DNA from: Ramlibacter sp.
Lineage (GTDB): Bacteria > Pseudomonadota > Gammaproteobacteria > Burkholderiales > Burkholderiaceae_C
Assembly: GCA_030695945.1 (NCBI GenBank)
Contig: JAUYOG010000006.1
Location: 1-64,000 of the forward strand
Direction: 5' to 3'
Length of the DNA stretch: 64,000 nt
In this document: positions 1 through 9,940 of the stretch, piece by piece
Position numbering within the stretch: position 1 is the first letter of the stretch
Layout: every line of letters begins with the position of its first letter
The notes under the pieces: generated by a model
What the model saw: the letters and a program-made list of their open reading frames with translations, nothing else
Told to the model about the DNA's origin: nothing
Database searches by the model: none
Program-made: the position numbers and the translations under genes

Positions 1-1
1 C

Positions 2-289
2 ACGGTCGAGTACTTCCGCATCCCACGCAATGTGCTGACCATCTGCCTGGGGAAAAGCACCTATGCGCGCTGCGGCATCATCGTCAACGTCACGCCGTTC
101 GAGCCCGAGTGGGAAGGCTACGTGACGCTGGAGTTCTCCAACACCACGCCGCTGCCCGCGAAAATCTACGCCGGCGAGGGGTGCGCGCAGGTGCTGTTCT
201 TCGAGAGCGACGAGGTTTGCGAGACCAGCTACAAGGACCGCGGCGGCAAGTACCAGGGACAAAAGGGCGTGACGCTGCCGAAGGCTTGA
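2..289 (+). CDS. dcd: dCTP deaminase, C-terminal part (5' end outside window)
   Basis: Deaminates dCTP to dUTP in the cytosol, supplying dUMP for thymidylate synthesis. The frame is open from base 2 and about 95 residues are visible. They contain the family block GKSTYARCG and the stretch VTLEFSN, whose Glu corresponds to the catalytic glutamate of Dcd. The C-terminal tail ([13 protein letters not shown]) is typical of the proteobacterial enzyme. Six bases separate its stop from the convergent cyclodeaminase-like gene. The family is secure; only the N-terminal half is missing because the window starts inside the gene. Confidence 0.93.
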   Translation, partial: TVEYFRIPRNVLTICLGKSTYARCGIIVNVTPFEPEWEGYVTLEFSNTTPLPAKIYAGEGCAQVLFFESDEVCETSYKDRGGKYQGQKGVTLPKA

Positions 290-295
290 GGCCGG

Positions 296-1198
296 TCAGC
301 GCATCGCCGCCCGGGCGGCGGCCAGGTCCCAGCCGGCCCAACCGCAGCTCTTGAACAGCACGGGGCCCTTGACCCAGTCGGCGCCGTCGAGCGCCTCGCC
401 CAGGGGCGCGAACGCGCCCACATCCAGGCCCGCCTGCAGCAGGTCACCCGCTTCGTGACGGGCGTGGGCCGTGTCCACGATGATCGTGCCGTTGTCGGCG
501 CAATGGCGGCACAACCCCGGGTCGAGCTCGACCATGTCCGGCGTGAACGACCCCACGGCCGCGATGAACGCATCTTCGCGCGGCAGCCCGCGCAGCACCA
601 CGCCGGCCGCGGGAGTGCACGTGACCACCAGCGGGCAATCGGCCAGGTGATCGCCCGGGTGCACCACCACGCTGGCGCGCAGGCCGCGAGCCTTCGCTAC
701 GGCGGCCAAGGCCTGCGCGCCGGCCGGGCTGCGCGATGCGATCCTCACTTCCCGCAGCAATGGCAAACCATCCCCGAAGGCATCGAGGTGGGCCCGGCCC
801 TGCGCACCGGCGCCGACGATCAGCAGCGGGCCCGCCTGGTTCGGCGCCAGGCACTGGGCGGCCAATAGCGACACCGCGGCCGTGCGGCGCGCCGTCACCG
901 TGGGGCCGTCGAGCACGAGCACGCGTTCGCCCGTGGCCACGTCGAACACGATCACGTCGCCCTGGATCGCGGGCCGCGCCGTGCCGGCGTTGCCCGGCGT
1001 GAAGGTGATCAGCTTGGTGATCGCGATGCGACCGTCCAGCGCCGGCATCACGAAGAGGCTGCCGCCGCCCGGGAGCCGTTGCACCAAACGCCCGGGCACC
1101 TGGACCGTGGAGTCTGCGAGCAGCAGGCGGAGCTCGGCCACCAGCGCCGCATAGGGCAGGCGGGAAGCGGTTTCCGCGGGGTCGAGCAGGCGGTTCAT
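296..1198 (-). CDS. Ornithine cyclodeaminase / delta1-pyrroline-2-carboxylate reductase-like protein
   Basis: A 300-residue member of the ornithine cyclodeaminase/mu-crystallin family. Members use NAD(P)(H) either to cyclise ornithine to proline or to reduce cyclic imines such as delta1-pyrroline-2-carboxylate. The Rossmann motif GAGAQG sits at residues 129-134, preceded by a substrate-side block with Lys62 (AITKLITF) and the dimerisation-type segment DGPTVTARRTAAVS at about 97-110. Full family length. ATG at 1196-1198. It stands alone, convergent with dcd. Sequence alone does not separate cyclodeaminase from imine reductase; similar Burkholderiales proteins are usually called delta1-pyrroline-2-carboxylate reductase. 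Confidence 0.8.
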   Translation of the reverse strand: MNRLLDPAETASRLPYAALVAELRLLLADSTVQVPGRLVQRLPGGGSLFVMPALDGRIAITKLITFTPGNAGTARPAIQGDVIVFDVATGERVLVLDGPTVTARRTAAVSLLAAQCLAPNQAGPLLIVGAGAQGRAHLDAFGDGLPLLREVRIASRSPAGAQALAAVAKARGLRASVVVHPGDHLADCPLVVTCTPAAGVVLRGLPREDAFIAAVGSFTPDMVELDPGLCRHCADNGTIIVDTAHARHEAGDLLQAGLDVGAFAPLGEALDGADWVKGPVLFKSCGWAGWDLAAARAAMR

Positions 1199-1317
1199 GG
1201 GGGCAAAGTATGCACGGCTGGGCAGCGCGACTTTGTCCTACAGCAGCACGCGCCAAAAGCCGCGTTACGGCGTTTCGCCCCTTTCCTAGGATGGCTTACC
1301 ACCCCAGGAGCCCCATG

Positions 1318-1656
1318 ATGCAGCGCCACCCGTTCGGAAAGATTGCCGCCATGCCGCGCGACAAGCTTCTGTGGCCGGTGCTCCTGACGCTCGTGGCCGG
1401 GCAACTGCTGGCGTTCTGGATGCTGTGCAGCCACCAGGTGCGCAAGGCCGAGGTGCGCGATGCCACTTTGCAGGTGCAGCGCGTCGCGGTGGCGGATTGC
1501 CTCCGCTACATTCCCCGGGCGACGCTCAACAGCTGCGCGAACCGCGTGGATCCGTCGAGGACCCCGGATCTGGTGATGGCCGCCGAGAGCGGCGCGCCCG
1601 GCGCGCGTCGCACGGTGATGAGCACCACGGTGCCCGTCGGCTTCGCCTACCGTTGA
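1318..1656 (+). CDS. Small single-pass membrane protein of unknown function
   Basis: I do not recognise this 112-residue protein. A hydrophobic helix at about residues 17-36 (LLWPVLLTLVAGQLLAFWML) follows a basic N-terminus, giving a likely N-in single pass. The periplasmic part is Ala/Arg rich with two cysteines (VADCLRY and NSCANR) that could form a disulfide. Two in-frame ATGs lie at 1315 and 1318. AGGAG at 1306-1310 is 4 bases from the first and 7 from the second, so 1318 is preferred. The gene stands alone between a divergent gene and another small unknown. Confidence 0.55.
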   Translation: MQRHPFGKIAAMPRDKLLWPVLLTLVAGQLLAFWMLCSHQVRKAEVRDATLQVQRVAVADCLRYIPRATLNSCANRVDPSRTPDLVMAAESGAPGARRTVMSTTVPVGFAYR

Positions 1657-1793
1657 CCCCTTTCCCCGACACGGAACGTCCAAAGCGCGACGCCAGCACC
1701 GGGCGGGCGTCCGACAGTTTCCGGGCCTGCGCGCTTACTGCACAGGCACTTTTCCTTGCCTACGATGAAACCAGATAGTCAAGGGAGTGCACC

Positions 1794-2114
1794 ATGAACA
1801 ACGCTGTCGCCTCTGCCCGCCTGCCGTGGAACGACGTGTCGCTGACGTCGCTGGACGCATCCGACGAATACGATGAGCTGACGGGGTCGATGCGCTACTG
1901 CCCAACGCGGCTCCTGGCGGCGTTCGCGCTGTTGATGTCCGGGCATGGCCGGTGCGTCAGCGCGGACATGATGCTCGGCGACCGCGAATATGCGATGTGG
2001 CAGCTGGCCCGCGCCCACACCGTGCAGGACCGTGAGCTGCGTGAAGTGGCCGCGAAGCTGTTCGCGTACTTCGACGACGAACGGGCGCCGGTGCCCGTCG
2101 GCCTGCACGCCTGA
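1794..2114 (+). CDS. Small protein of unknown function (106 aa)
   Basis: I cannot assign a family. The protein is soluble-looking and slightly acidic, with a Ser/Asp-rich N-terminus (LTSLDASDEYDEL) and a helical C-terminal half (EYAMWQLARAHTVQDRELREVAAKLFAYFDDE). A good ribosome-binding site (AAGGGAG) lies 6 bases before the ATG. No signal peptide or membrane helix. It converges on recJ with a 12-base gap. A 137-base leader precedes it, containing a possible weak promoter (CCTACGATG) near 1758. It could be a small regulatory or stress protein, but nothing shows this. Confidence 0.55.
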   Translation: MNNAVASARLPWNDVSLTSLDASDEYDELTGSMRYCPTRLLAAFALLMSGHGRCVSADMMLGDREYAMWQLARAHTVQDRELREVAAKLFAYFDDERAPVPVGLHA

Positions 2115-2126
2115 CGCCGTCCACCG

Positions 2127-3836
2127 TCAGTACTCTGCGCCCTCCACCAGGAAGCGCACCCTTCTCACGCCCTGCCACTCGTCCGCATCCAGCCGGAACG
2201 CGAGCTTGACCTTGGACGGCAGCGGCTCGGTGCGGCCGAACCAGATGCCGTCCACCGCCTGCCCCTGGTGCTTGAGCTTGAGCTGCAGGTGCTTCTCGCC
2301 CACAAGCCGCTGGGAAATGATCTCCACCTCCTCGCTGAACACCGGCGGGGCGAAGCCCTGGCCCCATACCTCATGGTGCAACGTGTCCACCAGGTCGGGA
2401 CGGCGGTATTCCGGCGCAAGGGGGCCGTCGGTATGCAGGCGCCGCAACAGCGTCGGCGCATCCAGCCATTCCTGCGCGACCCCGATCAAGGCCTGCTCGA
2501 AGACGTCGAGCTGGTCCTCGGCAACGGTGCAGCCCGCGGCCATGGCGTGCCCGCCGAAGCGCAGCAGCACACCGGGATGGCGCTTGGCCACGAGGTCCAG
2601 CGCGTCGCGCAGGTGAAAGCCGGCGATCGAGCGGCCGGATCCTTTCAGCTCATGCTCCTTGCCCGGCGCCCCGCTCGCCGCGAACACGAACGTGGGCCGG
2701 TGCAGCTTGTCCTTGATGCGCGAGGCGACGATGCCCACGACGCCCTCGTGGAAGTCCGGGTCGAACACGCAGATGGCCGCAGGCGGCTCGTCGCCTTCGT
2801 CGAACAGGGATTCGGCGATCTCCATCGCCTGCTCGCGCATGCCGCCCTCGATCTCGCGGCGCTCGCGGTTGATGGTGTCGAGCGTGCGCGCCAGCTCGTC
2901 GCCGCGGGCGGAGTCGTCCGTCAGCAGGCATTCGATCCCCAGCGTCATGTCCGACAGGCGCCCGGCCGCGTTGATGCGGGGGCCCAGGGCGAACCCGAAA
3001 TCGAAGGTGGTGGCCACCTTCGAATTGCGCGCCGCCGCCGTGAACAGGCCCGCGAGCCCGCAGGGCAGCGCGCCGGCGCGGATGCGCATCAGGCCCTGGG
3101 CGACGAGGCGACGGTTGTTGGCATCGAGCTTGACCACGTCGGCGACGGTCCCAAGCGCCACCAAGGGCAGCAACGCATCGAGCTTGGGCTGGTTCTGCGT
3201 GTCGAACACCCCGCGCTGGCGCAACTCGGAGCGCAGCGCCAGCAGCACGTAGAACATCACGCCCACGCCGGCGATCGACTTGCTCTCGAACGTGCAGCCC
3301 GGCTGGTTCGGGTTGACGATGACGGCGGCCTCGGGCAGCGCGGGGCCCGGCAGGTGGTGGTCGGTCACGAGCACCTTCAGGCCCAGCGCATTGGCCATGG
3401 CCACGCCCTCGACGCTGGCGATGCCGTTGTCCACGGTGACGAGGACGTCGGCGCCCCGGTCCTTGACCCGTTGCGCGATCGGCGGCGTCAGGCCGTAACC
3501 GTCCACCACGCGGTCGGGCACCAGGTAATCCAGGTTCCGCGCGCCGAGCAGGCGCAGCCCGCGCATGGCAACGGCGCAGGCGGTAGCGCCGTCGCAGTCG
3601 TAGTCGGCGACGATGCACAGCCGCTGCCCCGCGGCAATCGCGTCGGCCAGCAGCACGGCCGCTTCGACGAGTCCTTTCATGCCGGCGGGCGGCAGCAAAC
3701 GCGCCAGGCCGTCGTCCAGTTCGTCCTTGCCCAGCACACCGCGCGCGGCGTAAAGTTGCGCGAGGAGGGGGTGGACGCCCGCCTGCTCCAGCGCCCAGGC
3801 GGCGCGCGGCGGGATTTCGCGGGTGATGATCTTCAT
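2127..3836 (-). CDS. recJ: Single-stranded-DNA-specific 5'-3' exonuclease RecJ
   Basis: Degrades single-stranded DNA 5' to 3' in RecF-pathway recombination, mismatch repair and base excision repair. The 569-residue product has the DHH phosphoesterase motifs: VADYDCDG (motif I), VTVDNG (motif II) and VTDHHLPG (motif III, the DHH itself). Further on are the DHHA1-type RFGGHAMAAG block and a C-terminal OB-like domain. I place the start at the ATG at 3834-3836 (MKIITREIPPR, the typical beginning of this family) although the frame stays open upstream. The ATG overlaps the stop of the RpfE-type gene by four bases (ATGA), so the two are translationally coupled. Confidence 0.95.
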   Translation of the reverse strand: MKIITREIPPRAAWALEQAGVHPLLAQLYAARGVLGKDELDDGLARLLPPAGMKGLVEAAVLLADAIAAGQRLCIVADYDCDGATACAVAMRGLRLLGARNLDYLVPDRVVDGYGLTPPIAQRVKDRGADVLVTVDNGIASVEGVAMANALGLKVLVTDHHLPGPALPEAAVIVNPNQPGCTFESKSIAGVGVMFYVLLALRSELRQRGVFDTQNQPKLDALLPLVALGTVADVVKLDANNRRLVAQGLMRIRAGALPCGLAGLFTAAARNSKVATTFDFGFALGPRINAAGRLSDMTLGIECLLTDDSARGDELARTLDTINRERREIEGGMREQAMEIAESLFDEGDEPPAAICVFDPDFHEGVVGIVASRIKDKLHRPTFVFAASGAPGKEHELKGSGRSIAGFHLRDALDLVAKRHPGVLLRFGGHAMAAGCTVAEDQLDVFEQALIGVAQEWLDAPTLLRRLHTDGPLAPEYRRPDLVDTLHHEVWGQGFAPPVFSEEVEIISQRLVGEKHLQLKLKHQGQAVDGIWFGRTEPLPSKVKLAFRLDADEWQGVRRVRFLVEGAEY

Positions 3837-4786
3837 AACGGCTCGAGCAGCATAGCCGCTTGCCTGCGCGCGAACGGCGCCGCCAGCCGGCGCAGGATGC
3901 CCGCGCCCGCGCTCGACCAGGTCCTGGCGCTGCGCTCGCCGCACAGCGTGAGCGTGACGGGCCGGCCATCGTGGAGCGCCTGCAGCAGGCGCGGGCACTC
4001 CGTTGCATCCAGGTGCTTCCACGCCGCGGCCCAGGCGTCCCAGTCGCCGAGCAGGGCGGCGTCGCGCAGGTCATTGGCGATCTGCGGGCCCGGCGGCGCC
4101 ATGGCGGCGGGCGCGGGCGGCAATGCGCCCGTGCCGCTGATCCAGAAAGAGTTGACTGGCTGCAGGCCGGCGCGGGCGCGCTCGTCGTTCACCTCGTGCG
4201 TGTAGAGAAGCATCTGCATTTCCTGCTGCAGGCGCCGCAAGGGCCCGGCCTGCGGGGTGCGCGGCATCCAGTCGTCAATGGTGCGGCCCACCACGCGGTC
4301 GAGCGACGCGGTCGGCAGGCCGCGGAAGATGTCGCCCTGCGCCAGCCAGCGCGTCGGCGCGTCGTACGCCAGCGCGATGCCGTCGGCCTCGAAGTACGGC
4401 TGCATGGCCGCGAGCAGGATCTTGGAGTGTTGCTGCGCGAGCCGCAGGTGGTGCGGGTGGTCCATGGCCACGTGGCCGGTGCCGACGCGCCAGTGGCACG
4501 GCGTGATGAACGCCCAGGCGCGGTCGCCGGCATCGCCGCCGGCCTCGCGGACCTGCCAGGCGGCCCAGGGAATGCGCCCGTCCTCGAACGCCAGCCCGGA
4601 TTCGCGCGCCAGCACCCTTTCGCAGGGCATCGAGAGCGTGAGCTCGCTCCCCGCCTCCGGCTGGCCCGGCGCCAGCCGCGCCAGCAGCTTTTCCAGGTGC
4701 GGCAGTTCCAGCGTCCGAAGCGCCTGGGCACAGCCTTCCCCCATGGAAGAAGCGAAAGGGACTAACAAGTGGACACCGTCTGACAT
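3833..4786 (-). CDS. RpfE-type protein (phosphoglycerate-mutase-like), conserved upstream of recJ
   Basis: About 317 residues, matching what I know as the 'regulatory protein, RpfE type' group, named after the Xanthomonas rpfE gene that also lies beside recJ. The proteins resemble cofactor-independent phosphoglycerate mutases, but their biochemical role is not established. Visible landmarks are HLLVPFASSMGEGC at the start, the segment WAFITPCHWRVGTGHVAMD, and LQPVNSFWISGTGALP, a conserved block of the group. The start is uncertain: ATG at 4784-4786 (MSDGVHLLVPF) fits the family better than the ATG at 4837. It is coupled to recJ and divergent from lolC across a dispersed repeat. Confidence 0.65.
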   Translation of the reverse strand: MSDGVHLLVPFASSMGEGCAQALRTLELPHLEKLLARLAPGQPEAGSELTLSMPCERVLARESGLAFEDGRIPWAAWQVREAGGDAGDRAWAFITPCHWRVGTGHVAMDHPHHLRLAQQHSKILLAAMQPYFEADGIALAYDAPTRWLAQGDIFRGLPTASLDRVVGRTIDDWMPRTPQAGPLRRLQQEMQMLLYTHEVNDERARAGLQPVNSFWISGTGALPPAPAAMAPPGPQIANDLRDAALLGDWDAWAAAWKHLDATECPRLLQALHDGRPVTLTLCGERSARTWSSAGAGILRRLAAPFARRQAAMLLEPL

Positions 4787-4839
4787 GCGCGTATTGTCCG
4801 GGATGCCACAATCCAGCCCAACAACAACCCGATCCATGA

Positions 4840-4919
4840 ACCCCCACGCTCGTCACTTCGTTCTGTCGCTGCCCCCCGAGGGGGCTTCAGCCTCCTTGAG
4901 GCGGCTCTGCGGAGGCTGA
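4840..4919. repeat. Dispersed GC-rich palindromic repeat, copy 1
   Basis: Shares the order of blocks CCCCCACGCT, CACTTCGT, GCTGCCCCCCGAGGGG and CTT(G)GGGCGGC with copies at 15199 and 59455. It fills the space between the divergent RpfE-type gene and lolC. Its end (GGAGGCTGA) supplies the ribosome-binding site in front of the lolC GTG. The CCCCCCGAGGGGG core is self-complementary. Such elements are common between genes in Comamonadaceae; I recognise the type but know of no proven function. Confidence 0.75.
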
Positions 4920-6173
4920 GTGCTTATCCCCTACGAACTGGTCCTGGGCTGGCGCTACACCCGCGCCGGCCGCGCCACCCGCCGCAACGGCTTCATCTCC
5001 TTCATCTCCGGCGTGTCCATGCTCGGCATCGCGCTCGGCGTGGCGGCGCTGATCATCGTCCTGTCGGTGATGAACGGCTTCCAGAAGGAAGTGCGCGACC
5101 GCATGCTCGGCGTGGTCTCGCACATCGAGATCTTCGGCACCGGCGGCGGCGCGCTCGAGGATGCGAACCGCACCATGCAGGAGGCCCGGCGCAACCCGCA
5201 GGTCGTCGGCGCGGCGCCATTCATCTCGGCACAGGCGCTGCTGGCGCGGGGCGAGGATATGCGCGGCGCCATCGTGCGCGGGATCGACCCCGCTCACGAA
5301 GGCGAAGTCACCGACCTCGCGGCCACCTTGCAGCCGGTGCTGGCGAAGCTGGTGCCCGACCAGTTCGGCATCGTGCTCGGCGCCGAACTGGCCCGCAACC
5401 TCGGCGTGCGCGAGGGCGACCCGCTGACGCTGATCGCGCCCAGCGGGCAAGTCACGCCTGCGGGCGTGGTGCCGCGGCTCAAGCAGATGACGGTGGTCGG
5501 CACGTTCGACTCCGGGCACTTCGAGTACGACAGCGGCCTCGCGCTGCTGCACCAGGACGACGCCGCGCGCATCTTCCGCCTTGAAGGGCCGACCGGTGTC
5601 CGGCTCAAACTCAAGGACCTGCACCAGGCGCCGGAAGTCGGGGTCGAACTGCAGCGCACCCTCAGCGGCGACTTCCTGGTGCGTGACTGGACCCGGCAGA
5701 ACCGCACCTGGTTCGCCGCGGTGCAGGTGGAGAAACGGATGATGTTCATCATCCTGACGCTGATCGTGGCTGTCGCCGCGTTCAACCTGGTGAGCACGCT
5801 GGTGATGACTGTCACCGACAAGCGCGCCGACATCGCGATCCTGCGCACCCTCGGCGCGAGCCCGGGCAGCATCATGGGCATCTTCGTCGTCCAGGGCGCG
5901 GCCGTGGGCGTGATCGGCACGCTCGGCGGGCTGCTGCTGGGACTGGGCATCGCGCTGAACATCGACGTGATCGTGCCCGCGCTGGAGCAGCTCTTCAACG
6001 CGAGCTTCCTGCCCCGGGACATCTACCTGATCAGCCGCATGCCCAGCGACCCGCAGCAGTCCGACATCATGCCGATCGCCATCATCTCCCTGGTGCTGGC
6101 CTTCCTCGCCACCATCTACCCCAGCTGGCGCGCCAGCCGCGTCAACCCCGCCGAGGCGCTCCGGTATGAGTGA
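4920..6173 (+). CDS. lolC: Lipoprotein-releasing ABC transporter permease LolC/E
   Basis: Inner-membrane permease of the LolCDE machine, which extracts outer-membrane lipoproteins and passes them to LolA. At 417 residues it has the FtsX/MacB topology: a first helix at about 26-50 ([20 protein letters not shown]), a large periplasmic domain, then three C-terminal helices from about residue 275 ([20 protein letters not shown] onwards). The end, [16 protein letters not shown], is the family signature. GTG start at 4920 with GGAGG four bases upstream. It overlaps lolD by eight bases. Only one permease gene is present, which suggests a LolF-type homodimer rather than LolC+LolE, unless a second lies elsewhere. 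Confidence 0.93.
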   Translation: MLIPYELVLGWRYTRAGRATRRNGFISFISGVSMLGIALGVAALIIVLSVMNGFQKEVRDRMLGVVSHIEIFGTGGGALEDANRTMQEARRNPQVVGAAPFISAQALLARGEDMRGAIVRGIDPAHEGEVTDLAATLQPVLAKLVPDQFGIVLGAELARNLGVREGDPLTLIAPSGQVTPAGVVPRLKQMTVVGTFDSGHFEYDSGLALLHQDDAARIFRLEGPTGVRLKLKDLHQAPEVGVELQRTLSGDFLVRDWTRQNRTWFAAVQVEKRMMFIILTLIVAVAAFNLVSTLVMTVTDKRADIAILRTLGASPGSIMGIFVVQGAAVGVIGTLGGLLLGLGIALNIDVIVPALEQLFNASFLPRDIYLISRMPSDPQQSDIMPIAIISLVLAFLATIYPSWRASRVNPAEALRYE

Positions 6174-6843
6174 GGTTGTTCTCAAGGCCCGCGGCATCAC
6201 CAAGCGCTTCACCGAAGGCGGGCTGGACGTCGAGGTGCTGCGCGGCGTGGACATCGATGTGCACGCCGGCGAGACGGTCGCCATCGTCGGCGCCTCGGGT
6301 TCGGGCAAGAGCACCTTGCTGCACCTGCTGGGCGGGCTGGACGCGCCGACCAGCGGAACCGTGGAGCTGATGGGGCAGGCGTTCACCAGCCTGGACGCCG
6401 CCGCGCAGGGCCGCGTGCGCAACAAGCACCTCGGTTTCGTGTATCAGTTCCATCACCTGCTGCCGGAGTTCAGCGCGCTGGACAACGTCGGCATGCCGCT
6501 GCGCATCCGGCGCGAGCCGCCCGAGGTGTGCGCGCGGCAGGCCGCCGAGACCCTGGCCGCCGTCGGCCTTGCCGAGCGCGTGCGCCACCGCCCGGCCGAG
6601 CTGTCGGGCGGCGAGCGCCAGCGCGTTGCCATTGCACGCGCGCTGGTCACGAACCCCGCCTGCGTCATGGCCGACGAGCCCACCGGCAACCTGGACCGCA
6701 GCACGGCGGACGTCGTGTTCGACCTGATGCTGCGGCTGGCGCGAGAGCGCGGCACGGCGTTCATCCTCGTCACGCACGACGAGACGCTGGCGGCGCGCTG
6801 CGGGCGGCAATTGCGGTTGTCGTCGGGGCTGCTGGGAACGTAG
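6166..6843 (+). CDS. lolD: Lipoprotein-releasing ABC transporter ATPase LolD
   Basis: ATPase subunit that powers lipoprotein release with the permease encoded upstream. Its 225 residues carry Walker [10 protein letters not shown] (about 43-51), the signature [15 protein letters not shown], Walker [12 protein letters not shown] and the switch histidine in [25 protein letters not shown] is the characteristic LolD Q-loop region. The ATG overlaps the end of lolC, which means translational coupling. The operon ends here, and the next gene is convergent. Confidence 0.95.
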   Translation: MSEVVLKARGITKRFTEGGLDVEVLRGVDIDVHAGETVAIVGASGSGKSTLLHLLGGLDAPTSGTVELMGQAFTSLDAAAQGRVRNKHLGFVYQFHHLLPEFSALDNVGMPLRIRREPPEVCARQAAETLAAVGLAERVRHRPAELSGGERQRVAIARALVTNPACVMADEPTGNLDRSTADVVFDLMLRLARERGTAFILVTHDETLAARCGRQLRLSSGLLGT

Positions 6844-6871
6844 CCGTGAAACCCGCGATGACACGGGGGCG

Positions 6872-7912
6872 TCACATGATGCGGTTGAACCAGAGCAGCG
6901 ACAGGCCCGCGGACAGCAGCGCCAGGACGGCCGCGGCCATGGCGAGCAGCGCCGAGACTTCGGTTTCCTTCTTCTCCACCGTCAGGCGCGAGCTCAGCGT
7001 CTCGTAGACCTTCTTGAGGTCCTGGGCGGTGCCGGCGTAGTAGTACTCGGCGCTGGTCTTGTTCGCGATGGCCTTGAGCGTTTCCTCGTCCAGGCGCACC
7101 CGCATCGACCAGCCCTCGAAGCCGATGGTTTCGCCGTCCACCGTGCCGATGCCGACCGTGTACACCCGCACCCCGCGGTCGGCGGCGAGCTTGGCTGCCT
7201 CGAGCGGGTCGACCCCGGTCGTGCGCTGGCCATCGGTGAGCATGATGATGGCGGCGGATGTGTAGGAGCCTGGGGCCACCGGCGTGAACTCCTTCTTTTC
7301 CTTCTTCTCGCCGTCGATGGCGAAGCCGCGCTGGCGGTCGCGCCCGCCTTGCAGGGACTGCAGCTCGATGCCGGCGTCGGGGAACAAGGTGGCCAGCGAG
7401 ATGACGATCGCGTTGCCGGTGGCGGTGGCGCGCTGCAGCTGGAACCGGTCGATGGCCGTGACCAGGTCTTCGCGGTTGACGGTGGGCAGCTGCGCCACCT
7501 GGGCGGACCCGGCAAAAGCGACGATGCCCACCTTCACGTGGCGCGGCAGCTCGCCGATGAAGGCCTTGGCCGCGTTCTGCGCCGCGACCAGGCGGTTGGG
7601 CTGGACGTCGGTGGCGCGCATGCTGCCCGAGACGTCCATCGCCAGGATGATCGTCTGCTGGTTCGACGGCAGCGTGACGACGGCCACCGGCCGCGCCGCG
7701 GCCAGCAGCATCGCCGCCATGGCCAGCAGGAAGAGGGCCGGCGGGATGTGGCGGCGGATGGTCTGGCCGGGCCCCATCGCTTCCTTGATGATGGACAGCG
7801 ACGCGTAGCGCAGGGCCGTTTTCTTCTTGCGACGCAATAGCCACACATAGAGCAGCACCAGCACGGGCAGCGCCAGCAGCAACCAGAGGAATTCGGGCCA
7901 GAGGAAGTTCAT
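6872..7912 (-). CDS. VWA-domain membrane protein (BatA-like)
   Basis: A 346-residue inner-membrane protein with two N-terminal helices (about 5-26 and 57-78), a periplasmic von Willebrand A domain and a C-terminal helix (LLAMAAAVLALLSAGLSLLW). The MIDAS metal site is complete in its first element, DVSGSM (Asp93, Ser95, Ser97), with a later MLTDGQRTTG strand. BatA-like proteins work with MoxR ATPases and DUF58 proteins in poorly understood envelope or stress functions. It is last in the moxR-DUF58-VWA operon, 17 bases after the DUF58 gene. The BatB/C/D partners seen in longer clusters are absent. Confidence 0.85.
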   Translation of the reverse strand: MNFLWPEFLWLLLALPVLVLLYVWLLRRKKKTALRYASLSIIKEAMGPGQTIRRHIPPALFLLAMAAMLLAAARPVAVVTLPSNQQTIILAMDVSGSMRATDVQPNRLVAAQNAAKAFIGELPRHVKVGIVAFAGSAQVAQLPTVNREDLVTAIDRFQLQRATATGNAIVISLATLFPDAGIELQSLQGGRDRQRGFAIDGEKKEKKEFTPVAPGSYTSAAIIMLTDGQRTTGVDPLEAAKLAADRGVRVYTVGIGTVDGETIGFEGWSMRVRLDEETLKAIANKTSAEYYYAGTAQDLKKVYETLSSRLTVEKKETEVSALLAMAAAVLALLSAGLSLLWFNRIM

Positions 7913-7929
7913 GGGTCAGTCCTCCCCGT

Positions 7930-8890
7930 CTAGGCCGCGCGCTTGAGGTGCGCCGGCAGGCCGCCGGACGAAAGCCGCACGCGGCGCTTGCGCATCTCGG
8001 CAAAGCGCACGATCGCGTCGACCAGGTCGCCGTCCGTGGCCAGCTCCAGCGCGTCGACGCTGGCGCGCACGAAACCTTCGCGCAGTTCGGCCTCGCGTTG
8101 CGCCGCGATCCGCGCGAAGCGCTTGCGAAAGCCCGCATCGTGTGTGTCTACCAGCAATTGTTCGCCGGTTTCCGAATCGCGGATCGTGAGCAACCCCAGG
8201 TCGGGAATGTCCAGCTCCAGCGGGTCCAGGACGCGCACCGCAACCACTTCGTGCCTCTGGGCCAGCAGGGCGAGCGGCCTCTCCCAGCCGGGCTCGCTGA
8301 TGAAATCGGAGACCACGAAGATGGTCGAGCGGCGCTTGATGAGGCTCGCGGCCGACGCGAGCAGCTCGGTCAGCCGGGTGGTGCCCGACTCGACGGACGC
8401 GGGCCGCGCCTGGATGCTGTGCAGCAGGTGCAGCACATGGCGGCGGCCGCCGCGCGTGGGAATCATGGTGTCCACGCCCGAGCCGTAGAGCAGGGCGCCG
8501 ACGCGGTTGCCGTGCCGGGTGAGCAGGCGCGCGAGCACGGCAACGAACTCGGCCGAGACGTGGCGCTTGCGCTGGTCGCCGGAGCCGAAATCCACCGACG
8601 GGCTCAAATCCAGCAGGAACCAGGCCGCCATCTCCCGGTCTTCCGTGAAAACGCGGACATGCGGAACCTGCAAGCGTGCCGTCACGTTCCAGTCGATGTG
8701 GCGCACGTCGTCGTGGTGCTGGTATTCGCGCAGGTCGGCCAGGTCCAGGCCCGAGCCGCGCAACAGCGTGCGGTAATCGCCCTGCAGCAGGCCGTCGAGT
8801 CGGCGGATCACGGTCCATTCCAGCCGCCGCAGCACGTGCTCGGCGTTGGGGGGTGGTGCCGGCACCTGGGCGGCCGCCGGCTGGCGTGGC

Positions 8891-8901
<11 letters not shown>
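7930..8901 (-). CDS. DUF58 domain protein, partner of MoxR
   Basis: A 323-residue cytosolic protein. The DUF58 hallmark is the segment LREYQHHDDVRHIDWNVTA followed by VRVFTEDREM, leading into a VWA-like fold (LLDLSPSVDFG, then FVVSDFIS). No membrane helix is visible. The reading frame starts with TTG at 8899-8901, inside the last 11 bases of moxR, so it is probably translationally coupled. Function in the complex is not established; known MoxR-DUF58-VWA sets are thought to act as chaperone-like assembly systems. Confidence 0.85.
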
Positions 8902-9898
<997 letters not shown>

Positions 9899-9940
9899 GT
9901 GTTCGCTGAGGGGTGAAGGAAAGGAAATCGGGCCCCGCCC

